This document shows, one piece after another, positions 1 to 11,902 of a stretch of DNA of 34,250 nt; the stretch's first letter is position 1; each line of letters begins with the position of its first letter. Source of the DNA: Acephala macrosclerotiorum (lineage: Eukaryota > Ascomycota > Leotiomycetes > Helotiales > Mollisiaceae); the NCBI GenBank assembly GCA_014904845.1, contig MU119646.1, positions 1-34,250 on the forward strand, in the 5' to 3' direction. Made by a program: the position numbers and the translations under genes. Under the pieces are notes generated by a model. It saw nothing but the letters and a program-made list of their open reading frames with translations. It had not been told where the DNA came from and did no database searches.

Positions 1-3000
1 TATTATATATTTTATAAAAATATTATTAAAAATAATAAAAATTATAATAAAAAATATATATAATATTTTTAATAATAATTTAAAATTAATTAATAAAAAT
101 TAAAATAAAAAGTTTTATATTTTATAATTATAATTTTATTAAAAATAAATACGTTTTTAAAAATATAAAATATAATAAAAAAATTAAAATAATAATTAAT
201 TAATAATTATTTATACGAATTTATATTTATTTTATAAATATTTAATTAAATAAAAAAAATTATTTATATATTTATAATATAATTTTTTTTTAAAAAATTT
301 ATAATTTAATTAATAATTAAAATTAATTTCATAAAAAAAGTTTAATTTATAAATATATTTTTATAATATTTATATATATTAAAAATATTAAATTAAATTT
401 TTTTAATAAAGATTTAAATTTATTAAAAATAATTTATAATTTATAAATTAATTAATTATATTATTTTTAAAATTAATTATTTATAAAAGTTTTTAAATAA
501 AAAATATAATAAAAATATTTATTTATTTTATAAATTATAATTAATAATATTTTTATTATTATTTTTAATTTAAAATAAAATAATTATAAATAAATAATAA
601 TATATATTTGTTATTTAAATTATAATTTTATAAAATTGATAATAATATTTTTTTTTTAATTATTTAATAAAAAAAATATTAAATAAATTATAAATATTTA
701 TTATTATTTATTAAATTTATATAAAAAATTATATTATTATATTTATAATAAAAATTCGTTATAATTAATTTTTTTAGTATAAATATAAATAATAATATAA
801 AAATATTATTTTCAAATTTATTTAAAAAATTTACAAAATATATTAAATTTAATAAAAATAAAAAATATAAATTAATTATTATAAAAAAATTTATTAAAAT
901 AAAATAATAAAATATATAAAAATATAATAATTAATTAAAATTAATATTTATAAATTATTTCGTTTTAAAAAAATTATATATTTTTTATATATATATTTTA
1001 ATAAAAAAATTAAAAATAAAAAAATTTATTATTAAATTAATAAATATATATTTTTATTTTAATAATTAATTTATTAAAAAAATTTATATAAAATATTAAA
1101 TATATTTTTTATAATTATATAATATAAAATTATAATTTTTAATAATTTAATTATAAAAACGTTATTAAATTCTTTTTAATATATTTTATTATTTTTTTTA
1201 AAATTTGTATATTTAATTAATATTATTATATTTTTAATTAAATAATAAATAAAAATAATAAATTTAAATATTAAAATTTTATAATTTAAAATTTGAAAAA
1301 AAAATTATTTTAAAATTTTAAAACTCGATTTAAAATATATAATTAATTCGTATAAATATTTAATTTTTACGAGATTTTATTTTTTAATTATTATAATATT
1401 ATAACGAAAAATAATTATTTAATATTAATTTTAATTTGTTTTTAATTCAAAGTTTTTTATTATTTTTTTTAAAAAAAAATACATTTTATTTTATTATTAA
1501 TATTTATATTTTAAATTAATTTATTTTAATATATAATTAATATATATTAAATAAATATTTAATATAAATTATTTTTAAAATCGATTTATTCGTAATCGTA
1601 ATTATATAAAAGATTTTAAAATTATATACGTATTTAAAAATTTATTTAATTTATTAAAAAAAAAATTTATATTAATAATTTTAAAAATATTAAAATTTAT
1701 AAATTTTAATATATACTTGTTATTTATAATCGCGAGAAAATTAAATAGTGAACTAAAAATTAAATTTATTATTTTCGATTATAATATAAATTATATATTA
1801 AATATATATTTAATATTAAAAAAAAAATTGAAAAAAATCGTATTTTTATTTAAGTATTTATCGAATACTATATTGAATATATATTTAGCGCTAAAAAAAA
1901 AAATAAAAAAAATTGTATTTTCGTTCGAGTATTTATTAATTATTATATTAAATATATATTTAATAATAAAAAAAAAAATAAAAAAAATTATATTTTCATT
2001 CGAATATTTATTAATTATTATATTAAATATATATTTAATAATAGAAAAAAAAGCGAAAAAAATTACATTTTCGTTCGAATGTTTATCGATTATTATATTG
2101 AATATATATTTAATATTAAAAGAAAAAATAAAAAAAATCGTATTTTCGTTTAAATATTTATCGATTATTACGTTAAATATATATTCAATAATAAAAAAAA
2201 AGCGGAAAAAATTATATTTTTATTCGAGTATTTATTAAATATTATATTAAATATATATTTAATAATAATAAAAAATTAATATTATTATTATAAGTTAATA
2301 TATATTTAATATTTAAATTTATTATAAAATCGACGAAATTAACAATTTTAAAAAAAAAGATTATTTTTTATATAAATTTAATATAAGTTTAATATATATT
2401 TAATATTAAATTTATTTCAAATTTAATTTAAATTAATAATTTAATTTTTATACTTTTTTTAAAAATTAATATTAATTAAAAATTAAATTTAATAATATTA
2501 AAAATATTTAAAATAAATATTAATAATAAAAAAATTTAAAAAAAGATTTGCATATAAAAATATCGAGTTTTTATTTACGTTTAATATATTTTAAATATAT
2601 ATTTAAACGAGTTTTATTATATCGAAAATATTAACGTTTATAATCGTTTTATAATCGAATTTTAAATTATAAATTACAAAGAAATTTATATTATTTACTT
2701 TATAAATATTAAAATAAATTTAAATAAAATTAAAAAACTTATATAATTTTTTTAATTTTATAAATTAATTTTTAAAATTTAATTTTTTTAAAACTATTTA
2801 TAATTAATATATATTCGATATACGTTTAATAATATTATTTTAATTTTTTCATATATTATACGAATTAAAAATTTTTTAAAATAATATATTATAAAAATAT
2901 TTTTTATAAAATTAATAATAATTAATAATTTAAAATAAAATAAATTTATAATTAATTATATACTTTTTTTATAAAATAAATATTAATTTATTTTAAAAAT

Positions 3001-6000
3001 ACAATTTAAATTAAAAATATATTAAATATATATTTTATATAAAAATCTTTTTTTATTATTTACGTATATAATAATAAAATTAATAATTAATATATTTAAA
3101 TAATAAAAAAATAAAATTTTATAATTAATAATAACGTAAAATTAATTTTATAATTTCGATTATTTATTATTTAAATATTATAATTAAAAAAAATTAATTA
3201 ATATTAAAAATATATAAAATATATAAAAATATTAATTAATAAAAATTTAATTAAAATATTTTTTAAAATTAAATTATAATAATAATTATATTTAATTAAT
3301 AAATAATTATATATTATTATAAAAATACAATTAAAAAAAATTAAAAATATATTAAATATATATTTCGTATAAATTAAAAATCGAAAAAATAAATAAAAAA
3401 TTGTTTTTTTTAAATTAAAAAAAAAAATAAAAACTTAAAATATAAATTAAATATATATATAATATATTAATTTTAATAATTCGTATAACGTTTTATACTA
3501 ATTATATACGCGTATAATTTGAAAATAATTACAATATATATTAATATATATAAATAAAAAATTTTAATTTAATTTTTTTAATTTTTTTTATAATTTACGT
3601 TTTTTTTTTATAAATACTAAATTTGTTTTTTTTTTATAATCCGAGTTTTTAATATTAACGTTTTTTTATAAAAACGTTTTTATTTTAAAATTAGTTTTTA
3701 CTTTTAATTAAAAAGTAACAATATACTTTTAATATTTATTATATTTATATTAAATATATATTAAATTTATTTTTTTTGACGATTATTTTTTTAATTATAT
3801 ATTACAATTTAAAAATTTAATTATTATAATAAATAAAAAATATTAAAATTTAAAAAATTAATAATAATATATATAATTTCGTATTATTATAAATATTTAT
3901 TAAATTATATATTAATTAATTATAAATATTAAATATAAATTAAAATTATATTAAACGAATATTAATAATTTTAACGTTAATATTTATATTTTATATATAT
4001 AATATATTTTTAATATATAATTAATTTTATTAAAAAAATATTAAATTTATATTTTATAAAAATTACGTATATATAAAATAAAAAATAAAAAATTTAAAAT
4101 AATAAAAAATAAAATTCGAAATCGAATTAAACGTTTTTTAAAAAATAAAATATAAAATTAAATAAATAAAAAGTTTAATATCGAAATAAAACTTTTTTAA
4201 TTAAATAATATATATTTTATATATATTACGAATAAATTAAATAATTAAAAAATATAAAATATTAAAAAATATTAAAAAATATTAATAATTATATTTAATA
4301 TATAATTAATAAAAACTTTATTTATTAAAATATTTATTATAATAATATTAAAATTAAATATTTAATTAAATATCGAGTTTATATTTAATATATATTATAC
4401 GTTTACAAAAGTAAAACTTTTATATATAAAATTCGAATTTTTTATTTTAATTTTAATTCGTTTTATAATTTTAAAATCTCGTTATATAAAAATTATAAAA
4501 AGATTTTTTAAGTTATAATTTAAAAACTTTTTTATAATAATTTTTTTTAATTTTTTTTTGGCGATTTCATAATATATACGTTTTATATATATTATAAATA
4601 TATATATATATATATATTATAATATAAAATAAATATTTTATTTCGTTTATTATTAATTATAATTAAATTCGATTTAATATTTATATTATAAAATATATAT
4701 AAAATATTTTATTAATAATAAATATTATATTGTTTATAAATATAACGAATATAAATTTTCAATTTAAAATATAATTAATATATATTTAATATATATTAAA
4801 AATATACTTATTTTAAAAATTCGTTTAAAATTATATATTTATATTTAATAAAATTATTTTTTTACAAATAATTTAATTTAAATTTATTAATATATTTTTT
4901 AATAATTGTTTAATATTTATATTATTATTTTTTTTTTTAATTATTTATAAACGATTTAATTTATAAATTTAAATTATTTTTAATATATATTAATTATACG
5001 TTTAATAAATTTTATTCGATTTTGATTTATAAATAAATAATTAAAAATATAATATCGATTTTTATATATTAATTATTTTTTTTAAAAAATTATACTTTAA
5101 ATAAATTTTATAAAATATTAAAAAATATATTAAATATTTATTATAATTTCGATTAAAATTTTAAAAATGAAAATAATTATTAGAATTTAATTATATTTAA
5201 TATATATTTAATATATTTATTAAATATATTTATTTTTCGTTTATTTTTTATATATATTTATATTAATAATTTTAATTTTTAAAATTTTTTTTAAACGAAT
5301 TATATAAAAAAATTAAATAATTTTTTTATTTATATTTTCGAAAATTTTAAAAAAAATTTTTATATAATTTAATATTTATCTCGAAAATTCAAATTAATAA
5401 AAATATAAATATATAAAAAAATAATTATTATTTAATTAATTTTAATATATATAAAATATAAAATAAATATACGTTTTATATAATTATTTTATTTAATTTA
5501 TATATTATTAATAATTAATTAATAAAATTTTATTAAAAAAATATTAAAATCGAAATATTTAAATCAAAAATTATTATCGATTTTTATATATAAACGTAAT
5601 ATAAATAATTTTTAATATATTAATTTAATACTTTTAAAAAAACTATTAATATTAAATAAAAAATTAATAGCGACTTACGTAAAATTAATATATATTTAAT
5701 ATATATTAAACTTATTTTAAATATATATAAAATTATATTAATTAATAAATTCGATTTTATATTTTCGAATAAAATAATAAAATTCGAAATTATATTTTAA
5801 AAAAACGTTTAAATAAAAAAAAAATATAATAATAACGATTACGTATAATTATAAAATAAAATAAAAATAATTATATATTAAATAAAATAATTATATTTTA
5901 TATAATAAAATATTTATTAAAATAATAAATTTTATTTTAATTTTAAAAATAATTAAAATTTAATAAATATTTAATATATATTTAAAAAATATTAAAAATA

Positions 6001-8650
6001 AACTTATTATATTTTTTAATAATCGTTATTAAATTTTTAATATATATAAAATAATTTTATTTATTATTATATTTATAAATAAAAAAAGTTTTAAAAAAGT
6101 TTTAATCGATTTTAAAAATAAAAATAAAAATATTACGAGTTAAATATTAAAACGTATTAATATTATTAAAAAAATAATTATATATTAATATTTAAAATTT
6201 AATTAATAAATTTTATATATATATTAAATATATATTTATATTATTTCGAATTTATATTTAAAGTTTTTTAAAATTTAAATACTAAAAAATTTTATATTTA
6301 TTTTTATAAATAAATTTATTAATTATTTAAAATATTATAAAATTATTATATAATATAAATACTTTATTTTAAAATCGTTTATTAATAAATCGATTTAAAA
6401 ATTTTCGATTTTTTTAATATTATAAAATATAAAACTTTTTAATATTTATATTATTATATATTAAATTTAAATTAAATATATATTTAAAAACAAATTCGTA
6501 ATATTAATAATTAAAATATTTTTATTATTATAATTTTTTTTAAATAATAATAAAATAATAAAATTTATAATAAAATATTAATATACAATAAATATATATT
6601 AAACGTACGTATTTTTTTTTTTTTTTTTTAATTATTATAAAAAATTTTATTATCGTAATCTCGAATAAAATAAAAAATCGAAAAAAATAAATATAATATA
6701 ATATTTTATTTTATAAAATTTTAAAATAATAAAATATATTTTAATAATTTTAAATTTTATTAAATATAATAATATATTTTTTATTTCGTAAAACGATATA
6801 TTTATACGCGCTAAATATATTTTATATAAAATTAATATATATTTAATATATATTACGTATATATAAAAAATATAAAAATATATTTAATTTAAATTATAAT
6901 TAATTTATAAAATTATATTAAATAAATTTTTAAATAAATTAAAAAAATCGTTTTATAAAAATAATAAAAAAATAATAATATTATTATTATTAAATTAAAA
7001 TTATTTTTTAAACGAAATAAAAACAATAAATAATATAAATTTATATTAAAAATAAAATATATTAAACGTATATAAAAATTATAAATAATATTTATTAATA
7101 ATTTATTAATTTAAATTTTAAAAATATAAAAACGCGATATAAATTAATATATTTTATATTAATTAAAAATAAATAAAATAATATATATAAATATTAATAT
7201 TTTTTAAATTAAATTTTATTAAATTTTAATTATATTATAATTAAATATATATTTAAATAAATTTAAAAAAAGTAATATTTTTCATCGATTTAATATTATA
7301 AAAACAAGAAAAACAAATATTAATAATTATATATATTAATAATATAAAATATATATTTAAAATATATTAATTTATTTTTAATACTTTTTTTTTTAAAAAA
7401 TATTACGAGATTTTCGATTAATAAAAAAAAAAAATATAAAAAATTTATATAAATTTAATATATATAAAATATAAACTAAATATTATATTACGAAAATATA
7501 TTATTTTAATTTTTATTTTAATTAAATCGAAAATCAAAAAAAAAAAAAAATTCGAATCGCACTAAATAAATTAAATATATATATAATATAAATATACGTT
7601 TAACGATTTATTTTACGTTTTTTTAACGATAAAATAATATTAATTAAATATTAAATATTTAATATATATTTAATATATATTTAATATAGTGTATATATAT
7701 ATTTTATATAATAAAATTAAAATTATTTCGATTAAAAAAATTAATAAAAAATATATACGTAATACGTTTATAAATAATAATATAAAAATTAAAACGATTA
7801 TTAAAAAAATTAATTTTATTATAATATAAATTAAATATATATTAAACGTATATAATTTTAATATTTAAACTTTAATAAATAGCGAATATTATATTAATCG
7901 CTTATAATAATAAAACGTTTAATAATATTATATAATCGTTAATTTAATATATATTACGTATAAATAAAATATAATATATTTTTTATTAGCGATTTAAATC
8001 GCTTTAATAATATTAATCGTATTAAAATTAAAAATTATATATAAATTAAAAAATATATAAATAAATATTAATATAATTATTATAAATATAATAAAATTTT
8101 TATATATAATTAAATAAAAAAATAAAAAAAATAAAAAAAAATTAAATAATAAAAATTTAATTATATATTTAATTAATAAATATATTAAATATATATTTAT
8201 TATAAATTGAAAATTTATATTAATATATTAATATTAATAATATTAAAATGTATATTAAAATTAAAAATAATTAAAAAAAAAAAATTTAATATATATTTAA
8301 TATTATTTTAATTTTAATACAAATTAATATTTTAAATCGACGTAATATTAAATAAAACTAAAAAAAAATTAATATTAATTTAATATATATTTAATATATA
8401 TTTATAGCGAGTTTTTATATTAATCGTAATAACGCGAATCGATTTAATATAACTCGAATTATTATTCGAAATAAGTTTTAATTTAAATTATAAATATATA
8501 TATATTGTAATAATATTCGTACGTAAACAAATTAATTATATTTAATATAATAAAATTATTAAAGTCGACGTAAATAAAAAATATAATAATTAAAAAGTTT
8601 TACGATAATAAAAGCGATAAAAGAATAAAAAATCGAATATTTAAAAAAAA
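1..8650. other. AT-rich block 1, probable RIP-degraded repeat DNA
   Basis: Nearly every base is A or T, and stop codons crowd all six frames except across the tandem array near 1760-2290. The few remaining C bases are mostly followed by G. CpT is occasional, CpA rare and CpC hardly seen. This fits saturated RIP (C-to-T on both strands, favouring CpA) of old transposon or satellite DNA. No transposase, reverse transcriptase, tRNA or telomere repeat can be recognised. The block runs off the left edge, so its full size and whether it is pericentromeric, subtelomeric or an internal isochore cannot be told. Normal composition resumes at about 8656. Confidence 0.85.
1760..2290. repeat. 75-bp tandem array with a conserved open frame
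   Basis: A landmark resembling ATTAAATATATATTT recurs at 1797, 1872, 1947, 2022, 2097 and 2172, exactly 75 bp apart, and again near 2246. That gives at least six units. Units differ largely by G/A and C/T changes, as RIP of a tandem repeat would give. Because 75 is a multiple of three, one open unit stays open along the array and produces a 173-codon frame (1717-2238, plus strand) of repeated hydrophobic-then-lysine blocks of 25 residues. The frame starts at TTG, has extreme composition and has no recognisable homologue. I read it as a by-product of the repeat rather than a gene. Confidence 0.85.
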
Positions 8651-8655
8651 AGAAA

Positions 8656-9637
8656 TTTTTTAGTGGAGAGAACTAGCATATGCTGAAACGGAGAGCAGCC
8701 TACGCTAATACAGGTTAAACAGCTCTAAATAAGTAATTAAGCGATTATTAAGATCGATCGATTAGCGAGAGATCGGCATATTGCTGAGCTTTTTAGTAAT
8801 ATTGTTCGACTGCACCCCGCTCGTTTGGCCGTCCATGGAATTCCAACACCAGGGCACCTCACAGTCTTATCAGCAGTTCGATTGAGAAGATGCTGAGGGG
8901 TCTCTGTGTCAAGGAGATAGAATTCCATCAGGCTCTAACGCTGACAGCAAGTGAAGCGGAGAAATTTCAGAGCTTCGTCTTTAGTGAAAACACATCGAGG
9001 GATTTTGAGTTCAAGTGAGGATCACGGTAGGCAGAGAGGATTTGGGAGGGTGACTTGAGGCACTACCAAACACCCAAATAATTACGGACAGTTTGCTCAT
9101 TCTGCTTTCAATAGACCAGAAGGGTGATTGCTGGACTGGGGGAGCTGACGGTTTTCTATGATCTCCTACCTTCTCGTATCTAGCCGTTGTTACTATACCT
9201 AGCTTGGCAAGGCGGCTTTTGGTCCTTTGGAGTTGTAGCTAGGACTAGTACTCTGGTGTATAGAAATATTCTCTTGTCAAATGCATCTTCACTTCACTAG
9301 TTTAGGTGCATACGCTAGTAGAAGAAATCGGGCCCGAAATTTAAGCTGCCGCAGCTATTTTAGCTCTTGGTTATGCAAGGTGACATCTTTCTAAGACATA
9401 TCAGCTGCAACGCAGAATTCGACCTATTGCAGCACCACCACCCCAGCGACGCTATCACTGCATCTTGCGTGTCTATATTCGAAAACTCCGTACTTCTATG
9501 ACCAGGCCATTGGAATCAAGTCAAACACTGCGCAGTTAACGCTGGCCCGCCACGATCCTGCACTTGCGGCATCGCATTTACTCATCTTCTTCCCACTACG
9601 ATATAGCCTTTTCAAATAAGCTACACTCTTTTTCACA
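8656..9637. other. Normal-composition island without a clear gene
   Basis: Composition changes abruptly from about 97% AT to ordinary values. CpA and TpG are kept, so this DNA escaped RIP. No frame has a recognisable domain. The best candidates are a 47-codon plus-strand frame ending near 8893 and the 72-codon frame listed separately. The remainder, about 9020-9630, has stops in all frames and probably includes the promoter of the interrupted gene starting at 9638. Confidence 0.5.
8800..9018 (+). other. Short open frame, possible eroded exon
   Basis: A 72-codon frame follows two adjacent stop codons (8794-8799) and ends at TGA 9016-9018. The first ATG is at 8890 and would give 42 residues. 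The second half reads like ordinary protein, mixed charged and aliphatic with no low complexity. No family is recognised, no splice pattern is convincing, and the minus-strand frame across 8737-8928 is equally short. It could be a fragment of a gene cut by AT block 1. Confidence 0.2.
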
Positions 9638-9741
9638 ATGGGTAGTAGCTTCCGTTCATTCAAACCGCGCTCGCGGCGGACATTCCAATTTCTCAAACTT
9701 CCAGCCGAGCTTAGAAACATTGTCTATGGCTGTCAATCTGA
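9638..9741 (+). pseudogene. First exon of an interrupted ExR/F-box-like gene
   Basis: ATG at 9638, in a good context (TTTCACAATGG), opens a frame with a basic N-terminus followed by LKLPAELRNIVYG. This is the typical N-terminal motif (LPxExR..IY) of the large fungal families annotated as 2EXR or F-box-like. The frame hits TAA at 9743 unless a GTAATA donor at 9742 is used. The first exon would then be 104 nt ending in phase 2, the same length and phase as the first exon of the intact paralogue at 18704. The second conserved motif (ExR..A..FYS) is absent, because the gene runs into the duplicated segment and AT block 2. Later exons may be those at 11499-11902. As it stands the gene cannot make a full protein. 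Confidence 0.6.
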
Positions 9742-9863
9742 GTAATATATTTGATGATTTTGATAGTCTGGTTGATTGATTAAAGTGATGAGATCTAGCT
9801 AGGTGCGGGAACATTATATCCATTGCAATGCTTATTCAATATTAAAATTATTCGAAAGTTTAA
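9730..9863 (+). repeat. Left copy of the 134-bp direct repeat flanking AT block 2
   Basis: This aligns without gaps to 11426-11559 (offset 1696). I count 25 differences and every one is a transition. Positions 9810-9838 are identical in both copies. Left of 9810 this copy keeps the G/C state at all but one site (9769). Right of 9838, on the side facing the AT block, this copy carries the A/T state at all six differing sites. Confidence 0.9.
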
Positions 9864-11425
9864 TACGCTTTTTACTAAGGAGCGCTATAAAAATATATTT
9901 ATTTTAATACTTAAAATAATATAAATATTTAATATTTTTACGTAATTATTATATTTATTATTATTATGATTTATTATTTATTATATATTATTAATTATAA
10001 TATTAATTTTATTTACTTTATAAAAAAATTTAATTTTTATTTTTAATTTATTTTTTATATAAAATATTTAATAAATTTAAAAATTAATATTAATTTTTAT
10101 TAAATTTCGTATTATTTATATAATATAAATTATTTTAATTAATTTATTTAAAAAATTTATAATTTTATAATTTTAAAATAATATATAATTAATTTAAATT
10201 ATATAAAATTTAATTAAATATTTTTATTAATTTATTATTATATAAATTAATAAAATATAATTGTATTTAATTAAAATAATAATTATAAAACTTTTAATTA
10301 CGTTTTTTAAATAAAAAATATTAAAATTTTTTAAAAAGTTTTTTTTAATATAAAATTTTATTAAAAATACATTTTTATTTAAAATATTTAAAAAAAATAA
10401 TTTAATATAAAAAACGAAAATTTTAAATATTAAAAAATTTTAAATTTTTATTTTAATAATTATATTAATTAAAAAAAATTCATTTAATAAATTATTAAAT
10501 AAATTTTTTTTCAAAAAAACGAAAAAAAATATTTATATTTAAAAAAAATTAAATAATATTTTAAATTTTTTTTTTAAATTTTTTTTAAATTTAAATAATT
10601 TAAATAATTTTAATAATTTATTATTATATAAATTAATAAAATATAATTATAAATTTTTTTAAATACGTTTTTATTTTAAATATTAAATATTTTTATAATT
10701 ATATAATTTTTAAAAAAAAAATTTAAAAAGTTTTTTTTTAATAAATATAATTATAATAATTTAATATAAAAAATGAAATTTTTAAAAAGTTTTTTTTTAA
10801 TATAAAATTTTATTAAAAAAATATTTTTATTTAACGCGTTAAAATATATAAATATTAAAATTATTTTAATTTTAAATTATTAATTTAAAATTTAAAATAA
10901 AAAATATTAAATTTTTTATATTTAAAACCGAATTACGTATAACGATATTAATTTAAATACGAATTAATAATATTATTTTATTATAATATATATTAAATAT
11001 TAAAAAAAAAACTCGTTTATTATTAATTTATTTAATAAATTATTAAATAAAATATTAAATAAAATATTTTTTTTTTTAATTTTATTATATTAAATTTAAA
11101 TTTAATATTTAATTATATTTATAATAATATTATAATTTAATTTAAAAATTATTTATTAAATAAATATTTAAATAAAATAAAATAAAAATTATTTTTTATT
11201 TTTTATTTTTTATTATTTAATATTTTATATAAAATATATTAATATATTTAATACGTAATTTAATATTTCGAATTACGTTATTTTTTATAATTATTTTTTA
11301 TAATTATTTTTTATAATTATTTTTTATAAAAATTTTAATTTTTTTTATTTATAAATATAATATAATATTATAAATTTAAATAAAATAATATAACGATTTT
11401 AATAAATATTTTTTAAGTTCATAAT
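9864..11425. other. AT-rich block 2, inserted and RIP-degraded
   Basis: These 1562 bp are almost entirely A+T, bounded by the two copies of a 134-bp direct repeat, and interrupt a gene. Inside are a partial internal repetition (about 10231-10370 resembles parts of 10617-10840, sharing the block TTTATTATTATATAAATTAA) and a 13-bp tandem at 11281-11330. No open frame survives. Parts resemble AT block 3. It is most likely a dead transposable element, but terminal repeats, target duplication and coding motifs are all unrecognisable. Confidence 0.75.
11281..11330. repeat. 13-bp tandem repeat
   Basis: A unit close to TTTTTTATAATTA is repeated just under four times with exact 13-bp spacing (the first A of ATAA falls at 11287, 11300, 11313 and 11326). 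It is a simple short satellite inside AT block 2. Confidence 0.8.
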
Positions 11426-11559
11426 TTATTAATTTAAGTAATATATTTAATAATTTTAATAATCCGATTAATTAATTAAAGTAATAAAATCTAGCTAAGT
11501 GCGAAAACATTATATCCATTGCAATGCTTATTCAGTACTAAAACCACTCGAAAGTCTAA
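11426..11559 (+). repeat. Right copy of the 134-bp direct repeat flanking AT block 2
   Basis: Partner of 9730-9863. At the nineteen differing sites left of the identical core (11506-11534), this copy has A or T where the left copy has G or C, with one exception (11465, C against T). Most are TpG-to-TpA, that is CpA-to-TpA on the other strand. Right of the core it keeps G/C at all six sites. The damage therefore lies on the side facing the AT block. Confidence 0.9.
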
Positions 11560-11902
11560 CAGTCCCATTTCCGCTAGCTTTCTACAACGTCGATGCTGCA
11601 CCTTCCTTCACCAAACTCTCTGAACATCACAACAACATAGATGTGTTCGATTTGGGCCAGCTTGTACAGTACATTGTAGTCAGGTAAGTTTGAGATTGTC
11701 GCACACCGCCAGATCTAAGTAACACAGTGTCCCCAGACTCCCGGAACAACGACCTTCCCTCCGAGCCTTGCGACTCTGTCTTCAACGGAGTTATGACGAG
11801 AGCGCGGCGCAATTGCAGGAACAATGTCCCCCAAATGAAGATGCTTTCAGAATTCAAATTCTTCACCGAATTAGCCCCCGAAATCAGGAACAGAGTGTAT
11901 GA
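11499..11902 (+). pseudogene. Later exons of the gene interrupted by AT block 2
   Basis: A frame starting in the duplicated segment reads HYIHCNAYSVLKPLESLTV and stays open to 11683, where CAG|GTAAGT is a good donor. A 44-nt intron (11684-11727, ending AACACAG) restores the same frame, reading SVPRLPEQRPSLRALRL and on to TGA at 11900-11902. The composition and the splice sites make this look like real coding sequence. The protein family is not recognised. By position it continues the gene that begins at 9638, but no acceptor gives a clean in-frame join: the CTAG acceptor before GTGCGGG in the left copy is in the wrong phase and reads CTAAG in the right copy. The last 110 nt overlap the next gene in another frame, so the true 3' end is uncertain. 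Confidence 0.45.

Noticed and set aside
1717..2238. 173-codon open frame in AT block 1 as a protein-coding gene
   Set aside because: It starts at TTG, consists only of a 25-residue repeat, and its openness follows from a 75-bp tandem unit.
1..8650. Mitochondrial DNA as the source of the AT-rich block
   Set aside because: No rRNA, tRNA or respiratory gene is visible in 8.65 kb, and the transition-only damage and CpG retention match nuclear RIP.
9564..9779. 71-codon plus-strand frame and its minus-strand counterpart (9496-9720)
   Set aside because: Both are out of frame with the recognisable LPAELRNIVY exon at 9638 and have no family features.
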